Assembly: GCA_013215145.1 (NCBI GenBank)
Contig: JABSRP010000062.1
Span: 1-35,649, forward strand
DNA length: 35,649 nucleotides
Direction of reading: 5' to 3'
Origin: Pseudobacteriovorax sp.
Lineage (GTDB): Bacteria; Bdellovibrionota_B; Oligoflexia; Oligoflexales; Oligoflexaceae
The notes under the pieces were generated by a model that did not search any database, had not been told where the DNA came from, and worked only from the letters and a program-made list of their open reading frames with translations. Shown here piece after piece: positions 16,733 through 25,109 of this stretch. Positions within the stretch are counted from its first letter, which is position 1. Every line of letters starts with the position of its first letter. Both the position numbers and the translations under genes were made by a program.

Positions 16733-18595
16733 TTAAGCAGACGAAGAGATTTGTTTTGGTTTTGAGATGTCTTCAAACTCGATCACCTTATAGTATACCG
16801 TATCTACCCCCTGAAAATCCTGCTGCCGTTCTTTGGCAATACTATAGGTCTGGAAACTTTTTTGATCGCCTTTGGGGATTTGGGAATAGACTTTTTTAGA
16901 TAGGGTAATGATGTTGGCCGGCGCTATTTGCTGTTCCTGAAAAATCTCTTTACGTATCTTTTCAAGACGCATGGCTTTAGTGAGTGTTTGACCATAAAGA
17001 TCATAGTTTTTGAGTCCAATCTTAGGAAAAAAACCAGACACCATGCCGCTCACGACGGATATAGAGCAAAAGATCTCACGATCAGGGTAAAAAACAGATC
17101 GCTCCACACAGTATGCGTAGAAAAACCGTCGCACTAGTTTCATTGCGACTTGGTATCGATCCTCTTGGGTTTTGAACGGAAACCCTATAGAGCACATAAA
17201 ACCATCACCCATCTCTTTTATCATGTAAGCATTGGCCATCATATAATCGGGATCGTAGTTCTCTGTCATATGCATATAGCAATGCTTCAAGACTTTAGAG
17301 AAAAAGTTAAATTGAAGGGGGTCATTGATCTGTGAGCTATTTTGGATATCAAAGGCAATGATACAGGCTTCACCCTCACCTACCGGCATGGTTTCCGTAA
17401 TTTTTTTTCCGCGACTGATCTGATCTACCTGATGTGAGTAAATCAGCTTCCTAAATTCCCGTAGTGAGTGAGTTTTGATCTTCACTTCCTGATTGAGACG
17501 AGATTCGAGCAGATCATAACCGAGCTTAAGATGATTTTCTTCGAAGCTTTGACGAAAACGGCTTTTTACCGATTGAATCGCTTCTGTAGATAGTTTCGTC
17601 TGAAGCTCATAGCACTCCAAATGTTTACTGTGACTATCGGCAAATAGATTAAGGGAATGATAGGTTATAGCCAATTGATGGCATAGTTTCTTGCGAATAT
17701 CATCTTCCAAATCGGATGTTTGTAAGCATTCGCCATAAGCCTTTGCAAATGTGAAACGCTTTTTTTCGACCAGATTTTGCAAGAGAAACAATCTAGCATG
17801 AGACAGAAAAGGTGCATTCTCCGACTGCTTCAGATGCCTAATCGCAATGAGAGTCTCCGACATAGAGAAACGACCCTGATCGGAATGTATTTGACCTAGC
17901 TTAAATTCGCAGAGCCCAAGAAAATAGGGATCCGGATCTTTCGCCCGATGGATAGCATTTTTCAGTATTATTTCTGCGGAATGGGAATCTTCAGCTTGAA
18001 CTTTAGCATTAGCTAGGCAGTAAGTCACAAGTAGATAGTACTGAAAGCCGGGGTGAATATGATGGTTCTGAAATATCTGCTGAAAGGCATTGATGGACTT
18101 TTCGTAGTCAGCAAGCTCGAAGTATATATTTCCCACCGTCAAATAATAGACGAAAAAATAGCGAAAGCGCGTCTTGGCCAGATCAAGCTCAATAGATTCC
18201 AGAATGCGCATCGATTCTTCAAGATCGTTGTTAATATAGGCAATATCAGCCGTAACCAGCTGAAGCTCGAGAACCACGTGATTAAGATCGAAGCGCTTCG
18301 CCTCGGAAATCAGTGTCTTTAGATGTTCAACGCGATCTTTAGGCAAAGATAAATTACTGTAAAGCCGTAGCAGGTAGTATAGTTCGGTATCAGGACGATC
18401 TTCAAACACATCGATAAGCTGCTGATAATTTTTCTGAATTTGAGATTGAGACAGCTTTCCAGATTGGTATTGCATGGCTTTTGTAGCAATAAATTTAGCT
18501 AGGTAGGGGTCTTCAATGGTGGCAACGTCTTCTAGTGCTTTAGCAGGACTTTCAAAGACGACATCCAACCAGTCATGAACATCTTTCTGGACCAT
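16733..18595 (-). CDS. Class III nucleotide cyclase with TPR-like N-terminus
   Basis: A soluble 620-residue protein predicted to make a cyclic nucleotide. Residues 1 to about 350 are all-helical with TPR-like pairs (for example YYLLVTYCLANAKVQAED), usually a protein-binding scaffold. Residues about 405-590 form a class III adenylate/guanylate cyclase domain: IIAFDIQNSS carries the first metal Asp (416), MGDGF the second (464), and NYDLYGQTLTKAMRLEKI is the closing conserved block. No membrane segment or signal is seen. GGAG lies just before ATG 18595. It stands alone, convergent with the fasciclin gene. The purine specificity (cAMP or cGMP) cannot be decided from the residues I can align. Bacterial TPR-cyclases often respond to partner proteins; the partner is unknown here. 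Confidence 0.85.
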   Translation of the reverse strand: MVQKDVHDWLDVVFESPAKALEDVATIEDPYLAKFIATKAMQYQSGKLSQSQIQKNYQQLIDVFEDRPDTELYYLLRLYSNLSLPKDRVEHLKTLISEAKRFDLNHVVLELQLVTADIAYINNDLEESMRILESIELDLAKTRFRYFFVYYLTVGNIYFELADYEKSINAFQQIFQNHHIHPGFQYYLLVTYCLANAKVQAEDSHSAEIILKNAIHRAKDPDPYFLGLCEFKLGQIHSDQGRFSMSETLIAIRHLKQSENAPFLSHARLFLLQNLVEKKRFTFAKAYGECLQTSDLEDDIRKKLCHQLAITYHSLNLFADSHSKHLECYELQTKLSTEAIQSVKSRFRQSFEENHLKLGYDLLESRLNQEVKIKTHSLREFRKLIYSHQVDQISRGKKITETMPVGEGEACIIAFDIQNSSQINDPLQFNFFSKVLKHCYMHMTENYDPDYMMANAYMIKEMGDGFMCSIGFPFKTQEDRYQVAMKLVRRFFYAYCVERSVFYPDREIFCSISVVSGMVSGFFPKIGLKNYDLYGQTLTKAMRLEKIRKEIFQEQQIAPANIITLSKKVYSQIPKGDQKSFQTYSIAKERQQDFQGVDTVYYKVIEFEDISKPKQISSSA

Positions 18596-18991
18596 TTATC
18601 TCCAATTTACCGGTAATGAGGAGAGAATACTCAAACCAAAAAGGCGGTACCCTTGGGCAACGGACTCTCGTCCCTAGACAAGTTTTATTCCCACGCTACC
18701 AGAAGTATGACACAAAACACTGGTCATCGGTAGGTACCGCAGGGTCACTCCACTACTCGTGAAAAAACTTGCCACCGGTAACACCGCAAAACAAATTTAG
18801 ATATGATTGCGATGGATCTAAAACGGCATTTTTTCTTTTTTTTATATGCCTAGCCAAATTCATGCATAAGTTTCTTAAGTTCAGGGCGTTCACCATGAGC
18901 ATAGGGACAGTTTTCCCAAAACTTTCGGGCTATTTTCTTTTCTTCTGGCGTCTGATACTACGTCACTTCAACAACTTTTCGGGAGTAGACT
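18596..18991. other. Divergent intergenic region of 396 bases
   Basis: This region separates the cyclase gene (minus) from the PEP-synthase-like gene (plus). An 8-bp inverted pair GCGGTACC (18644-18651) and GGTACCGC (18733-18740), each built on a GGTACC palindrome, lies about 80 bases apart and could bind one regulator at two sites. A plus-strand open frame from 18769 runs out of phase into the next gene and lacks coding character. Confidence 0.4.
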
Positions 18992-21900
18992 ATGCAACAG
19001 AAAACCCAACTGAGCTTAAGGCTCAGCTCAGCGATACACCTTATGTCTATCGTCACAATTTTTGGCTATATTTTCGTCTCGGCTCATCTACCCGCCCAGG
19101 TGCCATTTCCAAACTCAATCCCCTTCCATGAAGAGACGATTCAAGACTACCTGCATCCTCAACTGGGGAGCCAAAACTCAGCAGGGTTTGTAAAGTTCTC
19201 CGTGCCGGTAGACGAGAACGGTGTTTTAGGCTCCTATTTTGCTCACCCCAAGAACTTTGAGTTTCACGCGGACTTTCTAACAACAACAGATCAGTTTTTT
19301 GGCTTAACTCCACTGGAAATCGATAATTTAGCCTTAAATGCAGAAAATCGTAAGGTGCTGCTAGGAAATTTTATCCTACGGAAGCCTTCTCCATCTGACA
19401 GTAACTTCCCATCTTTGCCTTGGGACATTGATATTCAACTCATTTCTTATGATCCGTTGACTCCTGATTTGGTTAAAGAGGTTATCGATCAATTTGAGAG
19501 AGTTTCTGGGGATAGTATCGGCTTGATTCGCTATCTTCCCGTAACAGAGCAAGAAACCTACGTCAGAGATAATTTAGATGCTTTTCGATCCTTCGGTATC
19601 GAAATCGTCCCAAAGGATTCGCATAGGGATGTTGTTTGCTACAGTCCAGGCTGGACTGTCGGAACTGTCAAAATCATAGAGGCTTCTGACCTTCCCCAGG
19701 CTATTGCGCAGAATTCCATTGGGAAAAACGATATTCTCGTCATGGATAAAGCCCCACGAGAGGTTCCTCTGGTTGGAGGAATCATTACCTCGACGGCGTC
19801 CTCTCCCTTATCTCATGCCGCCTTATTGAGCCAGATGAATCAAACTCCATTTTTCTATCAGAAAGATGCGATAAGCGACCCATATTGGCAGCAGTTAGCT
19901 GCAAGCGGAGATCGTATGTTTCTTAAGGCTAAAGGAGGCAGTGATGATCCCTGCGACGTTAGGGTACGAGACTCTCGGCATGTGAACTCTCAAGAGATAG
20001 AAGAGCTTAGTCAATTTCGAAGGCCACCAACTTTAGACTTTGACGATGCTAATCGTCGCATCGAAGGGGTGATCGACTTGGACGGGCGCAGCTATAAGCA
20101 TCGTCTTGTTATCGGCGCAAAAGCAGCGAGCTTAGCGGAACTACGTCGTATCATTTCTGAGAATACAGTAGATCAGGGTATGGCGATTGGAATCGGTGCT
20201 TATCACAAGTTTCTCGATACTGCAAAATCAGAGGACGGTAGGACTCTGAGAGCCGTTTTAACGCCTCTTCTCGAACGTGTTTATGCGGAGGGTGACGATC
20301 CCCAGTCTGTAGAACTATTGTTGGCAGATATTCGAAAGTTGATTAAAAAAGCCAGTATCGATCCAGGACAGTCTCAGGAGATATTGACAAGCCTCAAAGC
20401 CAAATGGCCTGCCGGTACCAGATTAAAATTGAGATCGAGTTCAAATATTGAAGATCACCCTTTATTCAATGGTGCGGGTTTATACGACTCAAAAGGAGTT
20501 TGCTTGGGAGATGATGATCAACCCACCGAGGCAACAAGCCTCTGCGAGGGCCGCACAAAGCTAGATCCTGTGCTTAAAGATCTGAAAAAAGTCTGGGCTA
20601 GTCTATACACTCATAGAGCCCATATAGCTCGGGCACACTATGGCATCAAAGATGCAGCCTTAGGCATGGGCGTATTGGTTCACCCCTCATTCCAAGGAGA
20701 GCTGGCCAGGGGAGTCATACTTTCCTCTTATACTCAAAACGGTGGGTCTTCGCCCGAAGACAGCATACAAGCCTTAATTTCTGGTTTTCCCGGCGAAAAT
20801 CTAACTGTTGTCAATCCAGAACCAGGAAAAATTCCGGAACTTATGCGAGTCACCAGCAACAGAACCACATTAGTGACAGCAACTTCGGAGCTGCCTGTGG
20901 GCCGCCATATCCTTAATGAAGACGAATATGTCACTCTTCGTAAACTTGTAGCGAAAGCCCATATGAGATTTAGTCGCATTTTTGGAAAAAATCCAAAAAC
21001 AGCTTCCTTTGATCTTGAATGGAAGCTTATGCCTTATGGCAACGGCCGGAAACTCATCATCAAACAAATCCGCCCAGTACCTGAGCCATCACTATCCAGA
21101 AATTTCATCGGACGGGGTAGCCAATTAATAGGCTTGCGCCAAGGTTCTTTTTGCCCAATCCCAGGAGAGAGCTCAGATGCGCTTGCCAAGGTGCAGAGCT
21201 TTTATAGAATAAAAGCCTCCGTAGGTTATCATAGTGTTCCCTTGTCTGCTAATTCCATTAGCAATCCTTTTGAAACCCTTCAGATCGATTTGGGCAACGG
21301 CAACTGGAAGTCTATAGATTTACCTGAAAGCGTTGCTGTCAATAGCCGAGACTGGCGGGAATATCATTTTTCTGTAGCGAGTCAAAGAAGGGTGGAGCTA
21401 AGCTTTCCTGTTAGTCATCCAGATCTACCCAAAGGGCTGAGACTCTCTTGGATAATCAATCAAAAACGCCCCATTCAGCTATCTGAATCTGATCAGCTAG
21501 AGAACAACTTTGCTCTGTTAGATCCCGTAAAAGTCTTTTCAGAGGCGGAGATGACACTTCGCATAGACAATCAATTCCCAACTAGCTATGTCGCAATTAA
21601 AGAAGGACAGGCCTGTGATGCTGAGGCTCACCAGCTTTTTCAAGCAGGACAGATCGATCAGATTGCTGGTCAAGCCCGCGAAACCAAAGAGGTCTCGGTG
21701 ACACTTGAAGCCATAGATTTTGATCGTCCTATAAGCTTGGAAATTCATGGCCGCACTGGGAATTCCTCTGAGTTTCAAGATAAAACAGCCTATGTCTTAC
21801 TCGAAAGCGCGGTTATCTCGGGCATTCTCCACCGTCCCATTTATGTCTCCGATTCCACACGTATGGTTTATGCGGGAGGGCATCATAACTTTTCCGATGC

Positions 21901-22141
21901 CATTGCCATTGACCTATGGGCTGCCGACCTCACAGCACTCGAAAGGCAAGAACTTATGGACAAACAAATACGGTATCTAGTGATGCCATACGGTCCTGAT
22001 CAGTTCGGTGGTTCCATTCGCACAGAATTTCAAGCGTCCACTGTAAGTCACGATGGTAGTATCACTCCTCTTGGAATATGGAAAGCCACAAGAGGTGGTC
22101 TAACCGGCTTTGGTCGCGGCGGGGTTATACCTAGGAGATAA
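18992..22141 (+). CDS. Exported PEP-synthase-like protein (mobile His domain plus PPDK N-terminal ATP-grasp)
   Basis: A 1049-residue protein with two modules of the PEP synthase/pyruvate phosphate dikinase family. A PEP-utiliser mobile domain has PLSHAALL (His275, the position phosphorylated in the family). A PPDK N-terminal, pyruvate/ATP-binding domain spans about 375-697: it opens with GAKAASLAEL, has RSSSNIED around 481, and ends with KQIRPVPEP. The order is reversed from true PEP synthase, where the His domain follows the ATP-grasp domain, and there is no PEP-binding barrel. Residues about 700-1049 match nothing I know. The N-terminus carries a hydrophobic stretch (about 15-35) that looks like a signal peptide or anchor. 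GGGAG precedes ATG 18992. If exported it would not have normal access to ATP, so the role is unclear. A hairpin follows. Confidence 0.8.
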   Translation: MQQKTQLSLRLSSAIHLMSIVTIFGYIFVSAHLPAQVPFPNSIPFHEETIQDYLHPQLGSQNSAGFVKFSVPVDENGVLGSYFAHPKNFEFHADFLTTTDQFFGLTPLEIDNLALNAENRKVLLGNFILRKPSPSDSNFPSLPWDIDIQLISYDPLTPDLVKEVIDQFERVSGDSIGLIRYLPVTEQETYVRDNLDAFRSFGIEIVPKDSHRDVVCYSPGWTVGTVKIIEASDLPQAIAQNSIGKNDILVMDKAPREVPLVGGIITSTASSPLSHAALLSQMNQTPFFYQKDAISDPYWQQLAASGDRMFLKAKGGSDDPCDVRVRDSRHVNSQEIEELSQFRRPPTLDFDDANRRIEGVIDLDGRSYKHRLVIGAKAASLAELRRIISENTVDQGMAIGIGAYHKFLDTAKSEDGRTLRAVLTPLLERVYAEGDDPQSVELLLADIRKLIKKASIDPGQSQEILTSLKAKWPAGTRLKLRSSSNIEDHPLFNGAGLYDSKGVCLGDDDQPTEATSLCEGRTKLDPVLKDLKKVWASLYTHRAHIARAHYGIKDAALGMGVLVHPSFQGELARGVILSSYTQNGGSSPEDSIQALISGFPGENLTVVNPEPGKIPELMRVTSNRTTLVTATSELPVGRHILNEDEYVTLRKLVAKAHMRFSRIFGKNPKTASFDLEWKLMPYGNGRKLIIKQIRPVPEPSLSRNFIGRGSQLIGLRQGSFCPIPGESSDALAKVQSFYRIKASVGYHSVPLSANSISNPFETLQIDLGNGNWKSIDLPESVAVNSRDWREYHFSVASQRRVELSFPVSHPDLPKGLRLSWIINQKRPIQLSESDQLENNFALLDPVKVFSEAEMTLRIDNQFPTSYVAIKEGQACDAEAHQLFQAGQIDQIAGQARETKEVSVTLEAIDFDRPISLEIHGRTGNSSEFQDKTAYVLLESAVISGILHRPIYVSDSTRMVYAGGHHNFSDAIAIDLWAADLTALERQELMDKQIRYLVMPYGPDQFGGSIRTEFQASTVSHDGSITPLGIWKATRGGLTGFGRGGVIPRR

Positions 22142-22149
22142 TCACTAAA

Positions 22150-22176
22150 AAGGGACGTCTATCTCGTACGTCCCTT
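22150..22176 (+). terminator. Hairpin after the PEP-synthase-like gene
   Basis: Perfect 9-bp arms AAGGGACGT (22150-22158) and ACGTCCCTT (22168-22176) with a 9-base loop. Only a short pyrimidine stretch follows. Confidence 0.6.
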
Positions 22177-22275
22177 CTCACCATCTTAACTCAGCAGCCT
22201 CATTCTCCTTCCATGATTGGGACAGTCTAACAGCTTTAGAAAAACTCCATATCGCTTGCAAATGATTACCCGTTG

Positions 22276-22294
22276 AATAAGAATGCCTCTTATT
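22276..22294 (+). promoter_or_regulatory. Leader hairpin before the solute-binding gene
   Basis: Arms AATAAGA (22276-22282) and TCTTATT (22288-22294) enclose ATGCC, about 40 bases before ATG 22333. An overlapping GATTAC/GTAATC pair brackets it. It may be a leader structure or an operator dyad; no known motif is recognised. Confidence 0.3.
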
Positions 22295-22332
22295 AAAGAG
22301 TAATCGAATGGTTCTATATGGAGTGAATTGAT

Positions 22333-24093
22333 ATGAACAGACTCTCGCTGAGCGTATTAGGGCTGGTCATGGCCATAGCAGGTCTAACTGGCTGCACAAA
22401 AAAAGTAAAGAAGACTGATGATAAGAAGGTCTTTCTGCATCTTCGGACATCAGCGGAACGGTCTTTAGATCCTATGGCCCAGTTCGATGCGGCATCGGCT
22501 CAATTGGTACAGAACCTATACGACACTCTTTTGGACTATCATTACCTCAAAAGACCCTATGAATTGGAGCCCAATCTCCTATCTGAAATGCCCATACAGC
22601 AGAGTGACAAGGTCACCTATTTTTTAAAGCTAAGAAAAGGGATCTACTTTCACGACAACAAAGCTTTTCCTGGAGGTAAGGGTCGTGAGATGAATGCTGA
22701 TGATGTGATCTACTCCATCAAACGATTTGCCGATATAAACGTCAATAAATTAAGCTACATTCTTATCCGTGGCTATGTTGAGGGAATGGACGAGTTCAGA
22801 GAGAAAACCAAAGAGCTAGGGGATAAAGTAGACTATACTAAACTTGATATTTCAGGGGTTAAAAAAGTCGATGATTATACGGTTTCCGTTAAGTTTACTT
22901 TTGATAATCCCTTAGCATTTTTCCCTTTTGCTTTTAAGGGGATGTCTATTGTACCTCGTGAGGCGGTAGAGACATATGGTCTGGACTTTTCAAAAAATCC
23001 TGTAGGAACAGGTCCCTTTTACATGAAACAATACTCTCGCCGCGGCACTCACATACTTGCAAAAAACACGAAGTATCATCTTCGCTATCCAATTGAAGGA
23101 ACTCAAGGTGATCAGGAAGCAGGACTTTTAGTCGATGCTGGCAAGCAAATTCCATTTGTGGATGAAATTCACCTTCCTCTCATTGAAGAAACTCAGCCAG
23201 CCATGCTGAAATTCAAAAAAGGTCAACTACACCTTATTTCAGTCAATAAAGACGAGTTCAATAACATGGCCTTTAAAAATAAAGATGGCACTTACAAACT
23301 ACAAAAAGAATGGGAAGGTAAGTTAAATCTATTCCATTCGCCACGTTTGGGAACATCCTACATGAAATTTAATATGAATGATAAAGTCGTTGGCAGTAAT
23401 AAGGCCTTAAGACAAGCAATGGCCTACGCTATGGATCGAGAGGGTTATATCAACCTTATGTTCAATGGTCGTGGTGAGCCGTCTAACTCTTTTGTGCCGC
23501 TAACAATCGCTGGAGATGCAAAGGACACGAGCAGCCTTTGGTACCCTTATGATACTGAGATGGCTAAAAAGAAATTAGCCGAAGCGGGCTTCCCTGATGG
23601 AAAAGGGGCTCCGGTCATTACTGTCGAATATCGTGCGACCACCAAGGATGCAAGACAACAATTTGAGTTTTTCCGAGCAGGCTGGGAAAATATTGGTCTA
23701 ACGGTAAAAGCGAATTTTCAAACATTTTCGTCTTTCTTAAAGAGAACCGAGGCAGGAAACTATCAAGTAGCAGACGCTCTATGGCTTGCGGACTACCCGG
23801 ATGCAGAAAACTTCTACCAGCTACTGTTCAGTGAGAATAAGGCTCCAGGGCCTAATGATGGCAACTATACTAATCCTAAATATGACGAGTTATTTAAGAA
23901 AATACGTTATATGAAAAACAGTCCTGAAAGAATGGCTTTGTTTAAAGATTTGAATGATATTATCCAAGATGAGGTTCCTGTATTATTAATCTTCCAACCT
24001 CTTTCTTTTGGTCTCTACCAAAACAACGTTCGGAATTTTAAGCGTCATCTTCTTAACGAACATCCATATAAGTATTTCCAGTTAAAACAATAA
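22333..24093 (+). CDS. Peptide ABC transporter substrate-binding lipoprotein (family 5, DppA/OppA-like)
   Basis: A periplasmic solute-binding protein of 586 residues for oligopeptide- or nickel-type ABC importers. The lipobox is LTG-Cys21. The family-5 fold is clear: RTSAERSLDPMAQFDAAS near the start, VTYFLKLRKGIYFHD, MNADDVIYSIKRF, VGTGPFYMKQY, then the C-terminal ALRQAMAYAMDREGYI and NYTNPKYDELF blocks. GGAG lies before ATG 22333. No permease or ATPase gene is adjacent, so the transporter partner is elsewhere or the protein works alone. The stop codon TAA (24091-24093) is also the first three bases of the inverted repeat of the downstream insertion sequence. The C-terminus (YKYFQLKQ) looks complete for the family, so little or nothing has been lost. 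Confidence 0.92.
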   Translation: MNRLSLSVLGLVMAIAGLTGCTKKVKKTDDKKVFLHLRTSAERSLDPMAQFDAASAQLVQNLYDTLLDYHYLKRPYELEPNLLSEMPIQQSDKVTYFLKLRKGIYFHDNKAFPGGKGREMNADDVIYSIKRFADINVNKLSYILIRGYVEGMDEFREKTKELGDKVDYTKLDISGVKKVDDYTVSVKFTFDNPLAFFPFAFKGMSIVPREAVETYGLDFSKNPVGTGPFYMKQYSRRGTHILAKNTKYHLRYPIEGTQGDQEAGLLVDAGKQIPFVDEIHLPLIEETQPAMLKFKKGQLHLISVNKDEFNNMAFKNKDGTYKLQKEWEGKLNLFHSPRLGTSYMKFNMNDKVVGSNKALRQAMAYAMDREGYINLMFNGRGEPSNSFVPLTIAGDAKDTSSLWYPYDTEMAKKKLAEAGFPDGKGAPVITVEYRATTKDARQQFEFFRAGWENIGLTVKANFQTFSSFLKRTEAGNYQVADALWLADYPDAENFYQLLFSENKAPGPNDGNYTNPKYDELFKKIRYMKNSPERMALFKDLNDIIQDEVPVLLIFQPLSFGLYQNNVRNFKRHLLNEHPYKYFQLKQ

Positions 24094-24118
24094 AACTGGT
24101 TCTGTTAATTGGACCTAA
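24091..24118 (+). repeat. Left inverted repeat of the IS
   Basis: It pairs with 25082-25109 at 24 of 28 positions; all four mismatches lie in the central ten bases. Confidence 0.85.
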
Positions 24119-24164
24119 TTCTAGAAAATGTCATTGGTTAGAATTTTGTATCTAGCTTATGTTG

Positions 24165-24184
24165 CCCCTCTTACAAAGGGGGGG
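24165..24184 (+). promoter_or_regulatory. Hairpin covering the transposase ribosome site
   Basis: CCCCT (24165-24169) can pair with AGGGG (24177-24181), hiding part of the G7 ribosome site (24178-24184) that stands five bases before ATG 24190. Transposase genes often use such a fold to limit translation from transcripts entering from outside. Confidence 0.35.
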
Positions 24185-24189
24185 AATAT

Positions 24190-25077
24190 ATGAACTGCAT
24201 TCATTGCGGCAGTGCTCAGTCTATCATACGCAAAGGATTCTATACTAGACCAAGTGATGGCAAGAGATTTCAGCGATATTATTGTAAAATCTGTAAAAAG
24301 CGTTTTTCTGAGCGAGTTTGGGCCATCAATTATCGCTATCGTAAACGAAGGATTTGTCAACAGGTATTCCGTTCTTTGGCCAAAGGCGTTTCTCAACGAA
24401 CCTGTGCCTTTTTGCTTGACGTCACGCGAGCAACCATCGCAAGACGTGTTGTGCGATTTGGGGAGATATGTGAGCAGAATCTAAATGTCTATCGTCAAAC
24501 TCGCAATCTGGCCCATCAAGTTATGTTTGATGAGCTCGAAACATTTGTCCACACTAAGTGTAAGCCCCTTACAGTGCCTATCGCAGTCGAAGCCGGAACC
24601 CGAAAGGTTCTAGCATTAGGAGTCGGTTCCATAGCTGCAAAGGGTAAACTTGCAGAAATCTCTCGTAAAAAATATGGCCCTCGTAAATGCGAGAGACGAC
24701 AACTACTTAATCAGCTTCTAAAAGATTTACAGGCTTGTACTCACAAAAAAACCGTCTTTCATACTGATAAAAGTCAACACTATAGTAAACCCATCAAATA
24801 TCTTTTTCCCATGGCGACACACAAAACAACCAAAGGAAGACGTGGCTGTGTTGTCGGCCAGGGAGAGCTCAAACGAGGTGGCCACGATCCTCTATTTTCC
24901 CTCAATCACACCTACGCTATGTTTCGTGACAATCTAAAAACTTTAAGTCGACGCACCTGGTGCACCGTAAAAAAAGTAGAGAACTTTCGCAGCTTGCTGT
25001 TTATTTATGCATGGCTTCACAACCAATGGGTAGAAAAAGGACCTAAAAGAAACAAGATTTTCTTAACGAGACTATAA
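24190..25077 (+). CDS. Transposase, single-ORF IS1-like with zinc ribbon
   Basis: The enzyme that moves the surrounding element, 295 residues. The N-terminus is a zinc ribbon with two cysteine pairs (Cys3/Cys6 and Cys32/Cys35) and RYYCKICKKRFSE, like IS1 InsA. A helix-turn-helix region follows (about 55-90). The catalytic core resembles IS1 InsB and related unclassified elements: Asp114 in FDELETF, Asp193 in HTDKSQHY, then LNHTYAMFRDNL and LSRRTWCTVKKVE. The glutamate that IS1 has near the LNHT position is not there; Glu264 may take the role. The frame is intact and contained in one ORF, unlike the frameshifted two-ORF plan of classical IS1. The element looks potentially active. Transposase identity is sure; the exact IS family is not. 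Confidence 0.85.
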   Translation: MNCIHCGSAQSIIRKGFYTRPSDGKRFQRYYCKICKKRFSERVWAINYRYRKRRICQQVFRSLAKGVSQRTCAFLLDVTRATIARRVVRFGEICEQNLNVYRQTRNLAHQVMFDELETFVHTKCKPLTVPIAVEAGTRKVLALGVGSIAAKGKLAEISRKKYGPRKCERRQLLNQLLKDLQACTHKKTVFHTDKSQHYSKPIKYLFPMATHKTTKGRRGCVVGQGELKRGGHDPLFSLNHTYAMFRDNLKTLSRRTWCTVKKVENFRSLLFIYAWLHNQWVEKGPKRNKIFLTRL

Positions 25078-25081
25078 GGCT

Positions 25082-25109
25082 TTAGGTCCATTTAAAGGGA
25101 CCAGTTTTA
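25082..25109 (-). repeat. Right inverted repeat of the IS
   Basis: Reverse complement partner of 24091-24118. Its outermost bases give the TAA stop of the minus-strand propeller gene. Confidence 0.85.

Larger units (their letters stand above)
24091..25109 (+). mobile_element. Complete insertion sequence, about 1019 bp, IS1-like with 28-bp inverted repeats
   Basis: Left repeat 24091-24118 and right repeat 25082-25109 agree at 24 of 28 positions. Both begin TAAAACTGGT and end GGACCTAA. Between them is one transposase gene. I see no direct repeat of the target outside the ends (left flank TTAAAACAA, right flank GAATTTCAA), so the insertion is old or rearranged, or leaves no duplication. The first three bases of each end form the stop codons of the two flanking convergent genes. 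Confidence 0.85.

Noticed and set aside
18769..19131. Plus-strand frame overlapping the start of the PEP-synthase-like gene
   Set aside because: It is out of frame with the clear gene, lacks a ribosome site, and its overlapping part is a shadow.
24091..25109. The TAAAACTGGT inverted repeats as a mere pair of terminators
   Set aside because: The repeats are 1 kb apart, match along 28 bases and enclose a transposase gene, so they are IS ends.
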